The notes under the pieces: model-generated | Seen by the model: the letters and a program-made list of their open reading frames with translations, nothing else | What the model was told of the DNA's origin: nothing | Database searches by the model: none | Shown here: piece by piece, positions 17,569 through 25,553 of the stretch | Position numbering within the stretch: position 1 is the stretch's first letter | Layout of the letters: every line of letters begins with the position of its first letter | From: Halorussus aquaticus | GTDB taxonomy: Archaea; Halobacteriota; Halobacteria; Halobacteriales; Haladaptataceae | Assembly: GCF_024218795.1 (NCBI RefSeq) | Contig: NZ_CP100402.1 | Location: 310,001-374,000 of the forward strand | DNA: 64,000 nucleotides | Direction of reading: 5' to 3' | Made by a program: the position numbers and the translations under genes

Positions 17569-18780
17569 CTAACTTTCCCGTGCGGGCACGTCGCCGAGTG
17601 CCGCGAGACTGTCCATGTTACTGGCTGTAAAGAACACGGCTCCGTCGACCAGTACCGGCGGTACGACCACGTTGGGGGACCGGTCGAACACGTGGTGCCA
17701 GCGCATCTTTCCTGATTCGCGATTGAATGCGCTGATTGTCTTCTTGCCGGGTGAGTATTCGGGGTCGTCGATCGGGAACACGACCGTTTCGGTTCCGACA
17801 CAGATTCCCGGGTCGTACACCGGAGCGTCGCGGCGCCATCGTTCCGTTCCGGTTTCGCTGTCGACTGCGACGGCACCGGACGCGCTAGTGACGAACACGG
17901 TACCGTCGTCGGCCGCAACCGTCTGAGCGATTGCATCTTCGCCCTCGCCGAACGAGTGGAGTTCGCGGTGGCGGTCGCCGGTTTCCCTGTCGTAGGCGAC
18001 GAGCGTTCGGTCGTCGGCGACGACCACTCCTTCTTGGGTCGCGACGGGCGCGGCGGACTCGGGTCCGGAGGTGAGTTCGCTCCGCCAGCGCTCCGCGCCG
18101 TCCTCCAGCGAGAGGGCAACGAGGGACGGCGCTCCATCGACGTTTCCTACCGCGAACACGCGCCCGTCGTACACTGCAGGCGCATGGACGAGTGGGCGTA
18201 TCGTGTCGGTTTCCCAGCGTTTCTTCCCGTTCGCTGCTCCGAACGCCTCGATACCGCTTTCGGACGCGACCAGTACGGTCCCGGTGGCTTCGTCTGCGAC
18301 GAGCAGTTCCGATAATTCGAGACCGTTCGTCGTTTCGGTCCAGATTCGCTCGCCCGTTTCGGGATCGAGCGCGACGAGTTCCGTGTCGTATGCCACGATA
18401 CATCTCTCGTCGACGACGACAGTCCCGTTGGCCCCGCTGGCGTCGAGGGTGGTTCGCCACTGTTCGGTGCCGTCCTGTGCGTCGAGTGCGATTGCACTCC
18501 CGTCGTGGCTGGGGTCGAAGTTCGTCGTGTACACTGTTCCGTCGGAAACCGCAGGCTGCCAGCGTGTGAAGGTCTCCGACGTCCATGCCAGGTTCCCCTG
18601 CGATGGAGCGGATACGTCTGTTGCGAACGTGTTCGCCGCGTCGGCTCCGTACTGTGTCCACGCTCCCGTGGGAACGTCCGGCAGGGGGGTGTCCGAGTCT
18701 GACGACGGGAGCATCGACAGACACCCCGAGAGTGTACTTGCGCCGACGGCCGCTGTCGACAGGAACGTTCTCCGCTTCAT
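17569..18780 (-). CDS. Exported PQQ-type beta-propeller lipoprotein
   Basis: This protein of about 403 residues starts at the ATG at 18780, giving MKRRTFLSTAAVGASTLSGC, a classic Tat lipoprotein signal. A longer upstream reading lacks any signal logic and was dropped. The body has repeated blades such as DAQDGTEQWRTTL, DPETGERIWTETT, SLEDGAERWRSEL and DSETGTERWRRDA, so it is a PQQ-like seven- or eight-bladed propeller outside the membrane. It is a paralogue of the protein at 12397-13701. No catalytic residues are evident. The gene stands alone. Confidence 0.87.
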   Translation of the reverse strand: MKRRTFLSTAAVGASTLSGCLSMLPSSDSDTPLPDVPTGAWTQYGADAANTFATDVSAPSQGNLAWTSETFTRWQPAVSDGTVYTTNFDPSHDGSAIALDAQDGTEQWRTTLDASGANGTVVVDERCIVAYDTELVALDPETGERIWTETTNGLELSELLVADEATGTVLVASESGIEAFGAANGKKRWETDTIRPLVHAPAVYDGRVFAVGNVDGAPSLVALSLEDGAERWRSELTSGPESAAPVATQEGVVVADDRTLVAYDRETGDRHRELHSFGEGEDAIAQTVAADDGTVFVTSASGAVAVDSETGTERWRRDAPVYDPGICVGTETVVFPIDDPEYSPGKKTISAFNRESGKMRWHHVFDRSPNVVVPPVLVDGAVFFTASNMDSLAALGDVPARES

Positions 18781-18920
18781 ATCCGAGATTAGAATGTTAA
18801 TTTCATAACTCTTTCTTCCGAGATGACGGTCGTCCGGCGACCTGAGCCGTCGCCGCATCGGGTCGTTCACCAAGAAATAGTGCGGGCGGCCACTGTCCGT
18901 TACCGATATGCCGGTCGTGG

Positions 18921-19298
18921 TTACAGCTGGTTGATCGCTCCGCGAGAGTACGCCCCGATGAACCACATGCACGCGTACGCCGAATTTTCGACGAACTCGT
19001 CCCAGTCGTCTCGGTTGTTGGGGCCGTTGTTCACGATCGTCTCGTAGACCTGATCGGAGTAGTTCGTCGAATCACTTGCTATTGTCTTGCAAGCCTCTTT
19101 CATCGAACCATCCCACTGCGGGCTGCTCGCTCCCCGCTCGAACTCTTCGACGAGGTCCTTCGAGGTATCGTTGGCGTTGTCCCAGTTGTCCTCTATGAAC
19201 GACTTGTACGCGTGATGAATCGTACCCTGTCTGCCCTCTGCGCTGCCGACCCCTGCAGCACTCGCGAAGGCCGCAGTACCGCCAATCGTCTTCAACAC
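18921..19298 (-). CDS. Small Tat-secreted protein, 5' end possibly damaged
   Basis: The readable protein (125 residues from a GTG at 19298) begins MLKTIGGTAAFASAAGVGSAEG, the hydrophobic part of a Tat signal. The in-frame sequence just upstream reads RTSRRSV, which supplies the missing twin arginine. That frame has no ATG, GTG or TTG before a stop, so the true start may have been lost by an indel, or an unusual start is used. The mature part is acidic and helical, with several Asn/Trp residues (DNWDNANDTSKDLVEEFERG). Family unknown. Confidence 0.6.
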   Translation of the reverse strand: MLKTIGGTAAFASAAGVGSAEGRQGTIHHAYKSFIEDNWDNANDTSKDLVEEFERGASSPQWDGSMKEACKTIASDSTNYSDQVYETIVNNGPNNRDDWDEFVENSAYACMWFIGAYSRGAINQL

Positions 19299-19387
19299 GC
19301 TTCGCCTCGAGGTCCTGTAGTTCCGAATAGCCGCTAATTTCCACGTCAGTTAGACATGTTTTTACAGTAACGAAAAAAGATACCCGT

Positions 19388-19732
19388 ATGAACGACGCGT
19401 CACGGTTTGCCCTGTCCGTACTTATCGGTGCCCTCGCCTTTGTGTACACAATCGTAACTACTGGAACACTACTATTTTCTATCGGGGTGGGAGTCATAAT
19501 CATAAATGGGTCTATCGTAATATTGCGCCCAGAGGTTTGGAATTGGCTACTTTACGGAGGAACAGCCAGAAACGAAGGCCAATTTGTCATCACTACTATG
19601 ACATCTGTCTTCCTGATACTCGAATTCACTAACAATAGCGCTGAGTTCGGAACAATACACATCCTCACAGTAGTCGTCGCCCTCACCGTCGGCGTCTCAT
19701 CAGGACTACACAACCAACAACACAAAGAGTAA
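19388..19732 (+). CDS. Small integral membrane protein
   Basis: This 114-residue protein has three to four predicted membrane helices. Examples are FALSVLIGALAFVYTIV, LLFSIGVGVIIINGSIVI, TSVFLILEF and ILTVVVALTVGVSSGL. It ends with a short polar tail, HNQQHKE. It is divergent from the Tat protein gene, 90 bp away. Codon use is less GC-rich than the neighbours, suggesting a different history. No family is recognised. Confidence 0.65.
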   Translation: MNDASRFALSVLIGALAFVYTIVTTGTLLFSIGVGVIIINGSIVILRPEVWNWLLYGGTARNEGQFVITTMTSVFLILEFTNNSAEFGTIHILTVVVALTVGVSSGLHNQQHKE

Positions 19733-19943
19733 GCCCAAGACTATCTCCAACGAACACGCCGAACACCAATCTCATACCCCACCAATTAATCCATCCCCTC
19801 CTCTGTATTCAGCACGGAGCGTCCGTGTATTTCCGGAATTCTTCCCTGGAAGGGCTGGTACAAGCATGCCTAAATAGCGGCAAAACACCAACTCTAATGG
19901 CGATGACACGCCGGGAAGTTGCGAATTGTTAAGGGTTTAGAGT

Positions 19944-20489
19944 ATGATTCAGCAGACGATGACTCGTCTTCTCCGCGGAAGTATCATTCTCCTGTTGGCG
20001 GGACTCTGTTTTAGCGGACTATTTTTAGCGGGGGCGCTACCAGGCACTTCCGATACGTCGACCCCACAAGACCGTCCAGTGTTCATCAATTTTACTAATA
20101 GCGCGGATACGAGCCACACGCTCGAACTTTGGGTCGGTGAAGGGACAGAGATCAATGACATCCAAGTACATCGCAGTACTGGTGGTGACTACAACACGAC
20201 CGAGGGGACTGCTGGTATCAGTTCGAGTCATCCCGGCGACTATCACACGGTGATGTCCCTTTCGTTTCCTAGTGAGGTCCAACTCTACGGACGGTACACG
20301 TTGGACCCCGGTACGACACGCACTTGGACGATGGCCGAGCCGTACGGCCAGACCGTCTTCGTAATCGTCGTCTACACTGACGACCACGTCAAGATCTGGA
20401 AGAGTGTCTCCTGTGACAACGGCCTCCTCTACGGTTTCAAAACCGAAGTAACGTCCTACGGAGCGCCCGGCGCGTACACCTGCCTGTAG
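19944..20489 (+). CDS. Secreted or membrane-anchored hypothetical protein
   Basis: This 181-residue protein has an N-terminal hydrophobic segment (IILLLAGLCFSGLFLAGAL) that should act as a signal or anchor. A beta-rich extracellular domain follows, opening RPVFINFTNSADTSHTLELWV. One cysteine pair (SVSCD and YTCL) near the C-terminus may form a disulfide. It lies 3 nt upstream of the lipoprotein at 20493-21401, so the two form an operon and probably work at the cell surface. The beta-sandwich opening resembles other haloarchaeal surface proteins, but I cannot name a family. Confidence 0.75.
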   Translation: MIQQTMTRLLRGSIILLLAGLCFSGLFLAGALPGTSDTSTPQDRPVFINFTNSADTSHTLELWVGEGTEINDIQVHRSTGGDYNTTEGTAGISSSHPGDYHTVMSLSFPSEVQLYGRYTLDPGTTRTWTMAEPYGQTVFVIVVYTDDHVKIWKSVSCDNGLLYGFKTEVTSYGAPGAYTCL

Positions 20490-20492
20490 ACT

Positions 20493-21401
20493 ATGTATTC
20501 ACGACGAACACTCGTTGCATCCGGCCTCGCGCTCTTGGGTGCGGGCTGTAGTTCACTTCCATTCGGGGATTCGAGGGATGAACAGGACCTCTGTGAGTAC
20601 GAGGCCGTCGCCGAACCCTTTGACCCCGTGACGGACCTTCCGCCCACGTACAATCGATTTCAGCGGACACTCGCTCACCGAGCAAGTCGCCATGGGAGTA
20701 CGACTGCTTCCTACGGGCCTCGCCCACTCAAACAAGCCTCGTACGTAGAGTTCGATGACTCGTATCATTACGTCGAACTTGCCAACAGCTACACCGCTGA
20801 ACTACCTGCACTCGTGCTTAGCGTTACGTGGAATCCCCGCCAAACGCCATCACCGAACGCTACGGTGTTATCGTTCCCGGACCTCCCTAAATCGGACCAA
20901 GTAGCATTGCGGTCCACCGTCTACGGCGGTCTCTACAAACCCCAAGTACATCCGGAGACGATACTCGATTTTTCCGCGTCTCCAGTTCCATACCCGGACG
21001 GGACTGCTGAATCAACGTTCGTGGACGAGGGCGAGTTGTGGGTTCGTTGGGAGGGGAGGGCCTACCAAGTGACGGCCCACCGAACAACCGCGATGGAGAA
21101 GCTCGTACACGAATACACGGCTGAACGGGTAGCAGAGAGTGCCGAGTCATTTCGCGAGTTGATTTCCGACCGACACATCATCCGAATTGAGTCCCCCACA
21201 CCCGAAGAGCAAGCCATTCTGGACGCGGCGGTGACCGACGGCTATCACGAAACTACCCAGTCTCCTTCCCGCGCATGGCACCGGCTCCTAGAGCGACTTC
21301 GGGAGACCGCCTTTCCTGAAGCCCACTACACGTGGTACATCGACTACGACGGGGAGTGGTATACCCTCTCTCTCAGTTCGGACGAATCGTGTACAAATTA
21401 A
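20493..21401 (+). CDS. Tat-exported lipoprotein of unknown function
   Basis: This 302-residue protein begins MYSRRTLVASGLALLGAGC, a Tat motif with lipobox GAGC. The mature protein is rich in Tyr, His and acidic residues (DDSYHYVELANSYTAEL) and shows no recognisable enzymatic motif. It ends with ...SLSSDESCTN. It follows the secreted protein at 19944 by 3 nt, and an exported pair is likely. Haloarchaea carry many such surface lipoproteins. Confidence 0.75.
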   Translation: MYSRRTLVASGLALLGAGCSSLPFGDSRDEQDLCEYEAVAEPFDPVTDLPPTYNRFQRTLAHRASRHGSTTASYGPRPLKQASYVEFDDSYHYVELANSYTAELPALVLSVTWNPRQTPSPNATVLSFPDLPKSDQVALRSTVYGGLYKPQVHPETILDFSASPVPYPDGTAESTFVDEGELWVRWEGRAYQVTAHRTTAMEKLVHEYTAERVAESAESFRELISDRHIIRIESPTPEEQAILDAAVTDGYHETTQSPSRAWHRLLERLRETAFPEAHYTWYIDYDGEWYTLSLSSDESCTN

Positions 21402-21941
21402 GATGGTTCAGAACTCTACACCGTCGTCACTCTGGTACGATAATTGGCTCATAAGTGCTTGCAGAAGGCGTCTGTAGTCTTGCCTTTCACCGTACACGGG
21501 GAACTTCTCGGCGTCGTCCCACGGCATTACCAGCCCCTGCTCCTCGTCCTGTGGGCGTGCTTTCCGTGCAGCTCGGAGTAGTCACCGAGGTCCTCGGTCG
21601 TCCACGAGAGCCTGGCCGCATCGTGTTCGGTGACCGCGTCCATGAGCAGACTCAGCACTTGTTGCTCGCTAGTCGATTCCCGTCGCAGTACGATTCTGTC
21701 GTCAATACTGGTGTCTATGTTCATGATTCGAGGTCGGATTCCACGGTTCCGCCTACGGAATCCCCCGGTTCATCTGAGGGAACGAACGCGCTAAGAGGTT
21801 CGTAAAACAAGACCTGCAGTGTAGTGAAACCACGGTTTTAGCGGTCTTAGAATCAAGTACAACTACACCGACCATGCCATTCCACTGACCACGAGCAGAA
21901 CGACCGCACGGACACCAACAGGACAGACGAACGTACCACTT
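21402..21941. other. Mostly non-coding stretch with one doubtful small ORF
   Basis: No firm gene lies in these 540 bp. On the minus strand a 65-codon ORF (21527-21724) starts MNIDTSIDDRIVLRRESTSEQQ and has a plausible acidic helix, then ends in a basic HAHRTRSRGW tail. It could be a truncated regulator fragment or chance. Nothing else is supported. Confidence 0.4.
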
Positions 21942-22595
21942 CTATCCAGGTCCGAAGGCCGCGATATCGGCTCCTACTGTGGCCAGTGCGTCGGCGGGGT
22001 TCGGGTCGCTGTCGGCTAGATGCGTGTACTCGTGTTCCGGGATGCTCGCCAATGCGGTCGTGACGGCCTCGCTATAGGCTTCGACGCCCGGTTCTGTCGG
22101 GTCGTTACCTCCCCAGACGTCTCGGATGACCGTCATCGAATCGATACGCACCTCCAGCCGACGTGGCTCGTAGCGAGCCAACAGTTCGGAGAGGCCGAGC
22201 TGGAGGGCGACGTACTCGGCGGTGTTGTTGCCCGTCCGGGAGCCGACGGGGCGGCCGAGACGAGCGAGTTCGTCCTCCGTTGTGTCCATGATGACCGCGC
22301 CCGCACCTGCGGGACCGGGGTTGCCACGCGAGCTACCGTCGACGTAGAGGACGAAGGTGTCGCTCGTCGACTCGGCGACGGGAGGCCGGGTGACCCCCGA
22401 CGCCAGCAGGTCTTCGAGCGCCTGACGCAACTCGTCCGAGGTGGTCGTGGGGTCGAAGAGACCGCCGTAGCCGGGGACGGCGTCGTCGATGGCGTCGGTG
22501 GCGGCCGCCATCTCGTAACCGACGCTCGCGAGTACCTCGTCGACGAGCGTAGCGAGCGGCGAGAGGTGTTCGGCCGGAAGCGGGTCGTCGGTCAC
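21942..22595 (-). CDS. rnhA: Ribonuclease HI, haloarchaeal type
   Basis: This enzyme degrades RNA in RNA-DNA hybrids. The RNase H fold is plain: LYVDGSSRGNPGPAGAGAVI holds the first Asp, TAEYVAL the Glu, and RIDSMTVIRDVWG the second Asp. NPADALA at the end holds the last acidic residue. About 70 helical residues precede the catalytic domain, as in other haloarchaeal members. I place the start at the GTG at 22595 because GGAGGAC lies just upstream as a good Shine-Dalgarno. An ATG at 22673 would add 26 residues rich in Arg. Confidence 0.9.
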   Translation of the reverse strand: MTDDPLPAEHLSPLATLVDEVLASVGYEMAAATDAIDDAVPGYGGLFDPTTTSDELRQALEDLLASGVTRPPVAESTSDTFVLYVDGSSRGNPGPAGAGAVIMDTTEDELARLGRPVGSRTGNNTAEYVALQLGLSELLARYEPRRLEVRIDSMTVIRDVWGGNDPTEPGVEAYSEAVTTALASIPEHEYTHLADSDPNPADALATVGADIAAFGPG

Positions 22596-22811
22596 GCCAC
22601 GTCCTCCTTCGGGATTCGGCTCCGGGCGCTCACACCGTCGCTCGCGGATGTCCTCTTTGGCTGGTCGCACCACTGCATACGGGTTCTCGGTGGTCGAGCG
22701 GCATAATCCCTTCCGGTGGTATCGGTGGTCGGTCGCTTCGAATCGGTCGGCCCCGTGGGGTCCTCAGTGGCTGATACACTGGCCGATCTATGGGTTTCGG
22801 TCTGGCTGTCG

Positions 22812-23879
22812 TCAGCGACGGTTCGGGTCTCCGATGTCGTTGTTCGAGTCTTCGCCGACCGTCTCTTGGACCTTCTCGAGTCCTCGTTTGGCCTTCTCTT
22901 CGCTCACGCTAGTTCGCTTACTGACCTGCTTCGCTATCTTGTCCTCGTGACCCTCGACGAGTCCGAGTAGCCGCCGAAGCTTCTGCATCAGGCCCATCAT
23001 CTCAGCGTTTTCGCCCGGGTACCCGAAAATGTGGTGGCCGTCGGTCAAGGGAACGCTTACACACTCTGCGGAGGCGCTACTCCGAGGGTTTGTGAGGAAC
23101 GTCCGGATGGCGTCGTTGAAGAATTCGGGGTTATCCCACGGCGAAGCATGGCCAGCATTTGGGACTTCCTGCAGGGTCGAGTTGGGGATTTGGCCAGCTA
23201 GCGTCGGAGCGTGGCGGCTGATTATCGACGTTTCGTGTTCACCGTAGAGGACGAGCGTCGGGGCAGCGATAGAGGAGAGGTCGATGTCGGTGGTGGAGAA
23301 GGATCTGACCGCCCGGAGGGCGTTCACGGCGTCCGCGGTATCCATGTCGGGGAAGGCGTCGGCCCGGAGACTCGTGGTCTTCTCTCGCTCCAGTTTCCGT
23401 CCGAACCACAGCACGAGGCCCTTTGCGCGGTTGTATCCGACAAGGCGAACGAGTCCTGCCATGGCGTTCACTAGCGTGGTGCGCTCGATGCGGTCGCGGC
23501 GACCGAGGAACGCGGGGGCGAACGTATCGGCGAGCACGAGGCCGCCGAGTTGCTCGGAGTAGCGACTCGCATAGGTTTGGGCGATCATCCCGCCCATCGA
23601 GACGCCACACAGTACCGGACGCTCGAGGCCGACCGCGGTGACGAACGCGCGGAGATCCTCCGCCAGCAAGTCGATCGAGTACGGTCGGTGCTGGGGATTC
23701 GTCGTTCTACCGTGTCCCCGGAGATCGTATGCAATGGCGGTGTACGCGTCGCTGAACGCCTCTAGTTGCTGTGCTGCCGCCGTGTGATCTGACAGTGCGC
23801 CGTGGATGAAGACGATAGGCGGGCCCTCTCCTCGCACCACGTAGTAGGACTCGATGTCGTTCGTCTGAACGGTAGGCAT
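22812..23879 (-). CDS. Alpha/beta hydrolase with an unusual C-terminal extension
   Basis: This 355-residue protein has an alpha/beta hydrolase core. The oxyanion region is VFIHGALSDHT, the nucleophile elbow CGVSMGGM holds Ser at about 94, and the acid lies near LVLYGEHE. The catalytic His is in NAGHAS at about 247. The core ends near residue 265. It is followed by about 90 charged residues, including a helix-rich tail (AKQVSKRTSVSEEKAKRGLEK) not normal for the family. The tail may be a fused interaction domain. Substrate unknown. It lies downstream of a small membrane protein gene on the same strand. Confidence 0.85.
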   Translation of the reverse strand: MPTVQTNDIESYYVVRGEGPPIVFIHGALSDHTAAAQQLEAFSDAYTAIAYDLRGHGRTTNPQHRPYSIDLLAEDLRAFVTAVGLERPVLCGVSMGGMIAQTYASRYSEQLGGLVLADTFAPAFLGRRDRIERTTLVNAMAGLVRLVGYNRAKGLVLWFGRKLEREKTTSLRADAFPDMDTADAVNALRAVRSFSTTDIDLSSIAAPTLVLYGEHETSIISRHAPTLAGQIPNSTLQEVPNAGHASPWDNPEFFNDAIRTFLTNPRSSASAECVSVPLTDGHHIFGYPGENAEMMGLMQKLRRLLGLVEGHEDKIAKQVSKRTSVSEEKAKRGLEKVQETVGEDSNNDIGDPNRR

Positions 23880-23925
23880 CTCCCCACTACGGCGTTACTC
23901 GAGATGAAGTTGCCGTAGAAAGTCA

Positions 23926-24225
23926 TCAACGGAGACTGAGCTGTGGTCTGTAGAAATCGACGACCACTGTCGCGCAGTGCGAGCCGAGAAACACGATCAG
24001 GTATCCGAAGATGCTTCCGGTCCGTGCGCGACCGAGCATAATCGGCAGAAGGAGGTCGACTGCGAGCGGTTGAGAGGAGAGTATCCACAGCGGTGCTATC
24101 GACGCGCTCGAGTGGAGTCCGATTCCCACGACGGAGGAGATTAGTGCAGCGCTGACGCTCTCCCTGAGGTCGTCCGCGATAACGTGGGTGTAGACTCCCG
24201 CCGCACCGATGATGAAGGGTCCCAA
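23926..24225 (-). CDS. Small hydrophobic membrane protein
   Basis: This 99-residue protein has three likely membrane helices: MGPFIIGAAGVYTHVI, ALISSVVGIGLHSSASIAPLWIL and SIFGYLIVFLGSHCATVVV. It lies about 46 bp upstream of the hydrolase gene on the same strand, so they may be co-transcribed. No family is recognised and the start is uncertain. The N-terminus may be truncated, since the upstream DNA is AT-rich and non-coding. Confidence 0.5.
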   Translation of the reverse strand: MGPFIIGAAGVYTHVIADDLRESVSAALISSVVGIGLHSSASIAPLWILSSQPLAVDLLLPIMLGRARTGSIFGYLIVFLGSHCATVVVDFYRPQLSLR

Positions 24226-24639
24226 GTTCTCCCCGAGTTCGAGTGGGACGAGTTCGGAGTTGAATTCGTACAGTCAGAAACTACTAGTAGACGCACCGTT
24301 GGCGAAAATCGATAGAGTGCAGCCTTCTTGAGGATTATAGTTATCGATATTCGACGAGAATTCGGACCGTTGCTGAATACAAAGCGCGAATCGGTCACTG
24401 GAACTCTCCCTATTCGGGTAAATTGCAGTTTCACTGAATAAAAACTACACATAAAATAAAAAGAATAAAGTACTGTTCCCTCAGTAGCGCAGTAGTCTGT
24501 CTGTTTATTATTGTTGTCAATAAAGGCGACTAAACCGCGAAAGTAGCATCAAGAAAACAAATTCTGAACATTAAAAGAAGCAACCAGTCGATAAAACCTG
24601 TTCACGGCGGCTGTTGATCGGTTCTCGACTCGCTCTTCC
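24226..24639. other. AT-rich intergenic region beside an IS remnant
   Basis: This 414-bp stretch turns markedly AT-rich toward its right end (24425-24580) and has no gene that I can support. The shift in base composition right before a decayed transposase suggests an insertion hot spot or foreign DNA. Confidence 0.45.
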
Positions 24640-25164
24640 CGGAAGCGATTTACGCTCCGCCAACACGCCGTCCTGTCTGTCTAAAAGTGGAAAAGATGAC
24701 CACGTATCGTAACCTTGTTGATGAACTCCTTGAGATGCCTCCCCATTCGTGACGCCCTCGCTCTCGATCCTCGTTGACTGCAGTTCAGGTGCAATTCTAG
24801 ATATACATTGTTCAATGAAACGACCACACGACACCCAGATCGATGAGCAGGTACTGCACTGGAATCTCGAACGGGTCGAAACGATCACCGCTGACAAGAG
24901 TTACGACTGGGACAAATCACGCCGAAATCTCAAGGAGAACGGCGTGAGGCCAGTGACTAAGCATCGCGAATTTTCGCCGCTGGACGCCGCGCACAACGCG
25001 CGACTCGACGAAACCTATCACCACAGATCCGTCGTCGAGTCGGTTATTCGTTTGGTGAAACACCGATTGGGCGACACGCTCTGAGTGCGAACCTAGTTCG
25101 GCCAGTTCCGCGAACTCCCCCTCAAAGCTGCCGTCAAAAATATCGAAGCATCGCTCAGCCGCTA
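24640..25164 (+). pseudogene. Decayed IS5-family transposase
   Basis: Fragments of a haloarchaeal IS5-type DDE transposase occur in successive frames. RQHAVLSV, then MTTYRNLVDELLEMP, then PIRDALALDP come from the N-terminal part. An internal deletion removes the middle. Then AILDIHCSMKRPHDTQIDEQ and ITADKSYDWDKSRRNLKENG are followed by GVRPVTKHREFSPLDAAHNA. Further on are HHRSVVESVIRLVKHRLGDTL and, past two in-frame stops, FGQFRELPLKAAVKNIEASLS. Several frameshifts and stops make it non-functional. I see no clear terminal inverted repeats. It sits just beyond the end of the radical SAM cluster. Confidence 0.85.
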
Positions 25165-25322
25165 GACCCCATGATTTCGACCCTCTAAACACGCCCGATT
25201 CTTTCTATACTGGCTGTGTTTTCATCAGCGTCTTCTTTAGTTATTGGTTATTCACTATACGTTGATGCATTGGGCCGAGAGTTTACCTCAGTTCCCAATA
25301 CAAAAAACTGGTAGCTGGTGAA

Positions 25323-25341
25323 CGGAATCCAGCGGATTCCG
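25323..25341 (-). terminator. Hairpin terminator of the short peptide gene
   Basis: The perfect arms CGGAATCC (25323-25330) and GGATTCCG (25334-25341) with a 3-nt loop begin one nucleotide past the stop of the 34-residue peptide ORF. A run of six T on the transcribed strand follows about 15 nt later, near 25303-25309. Confidence 0.65.
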
Positions 25342-25342
25342 A

Positions 25343-25447
25343 CTACTTCGGTTCGTCTTCGATGTTAGTGTATTGCGCTTCCATGGGCTCAAAGTCGGTT
25401 TCTTCACTGTGCGTCTCGTCGAAGGCGCTGTCTTGTAGCATTGACAT
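25343..25447 (-). CDS. Short acidic peptide, candidate RiPP precursor
   Basis: This 34-residue ORF is below usual gene-calling thresholds. It starts ATG at 25447 (MSMLQDSAFDET) and ends TAG at 25343 (...TNIEDEPK). It has about 13 Asp/Glu residues, one Tyr, two Phe, one His and no Cys. The ORF is bracketed by its own TATA element 22-29 nt upstream, right for a leaderless transcript, and by a hairpin terminator one base after the stop. It lies about 100 bp downstream of, and in line with, the radical SAM/SPASM operon. I infer a substrate peptide for that enzyme. It could instead be an unrelated small acidic protein. Confidence 0.55.
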   Translation of the reverse strand: MSMLQDSAFDETHSEETDFEPMEAQYTNIEDEPK

Positions 25448-25468
25448 GCCGTCTCACAGTATGGGCTC

Positions 25469-25476
25469 CTTTCTAA
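25469..25476 (-). promoter_or_regulatory. Candidate TATA box of the short peptide gene
   Basis: On the minus strand TTTATTAG lies 22-29 nt before the ATG at 25447, the usual archaeal TATA-to-start distance for leaderless mRNA. The region 25470-25515 is strikingly AT-rich against its GC-rich surroundings. A second TATA-like ATATAAAAG lies slightly farther upstream. Confidence 0.5.
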
Positions 25477-25553
25477 TAAATCCCTATATTAATTAATCTT
25501 TTATATTATTAATAACTTTCATGATGGGGTCAAGAGTGACCGTGACCGATCGG

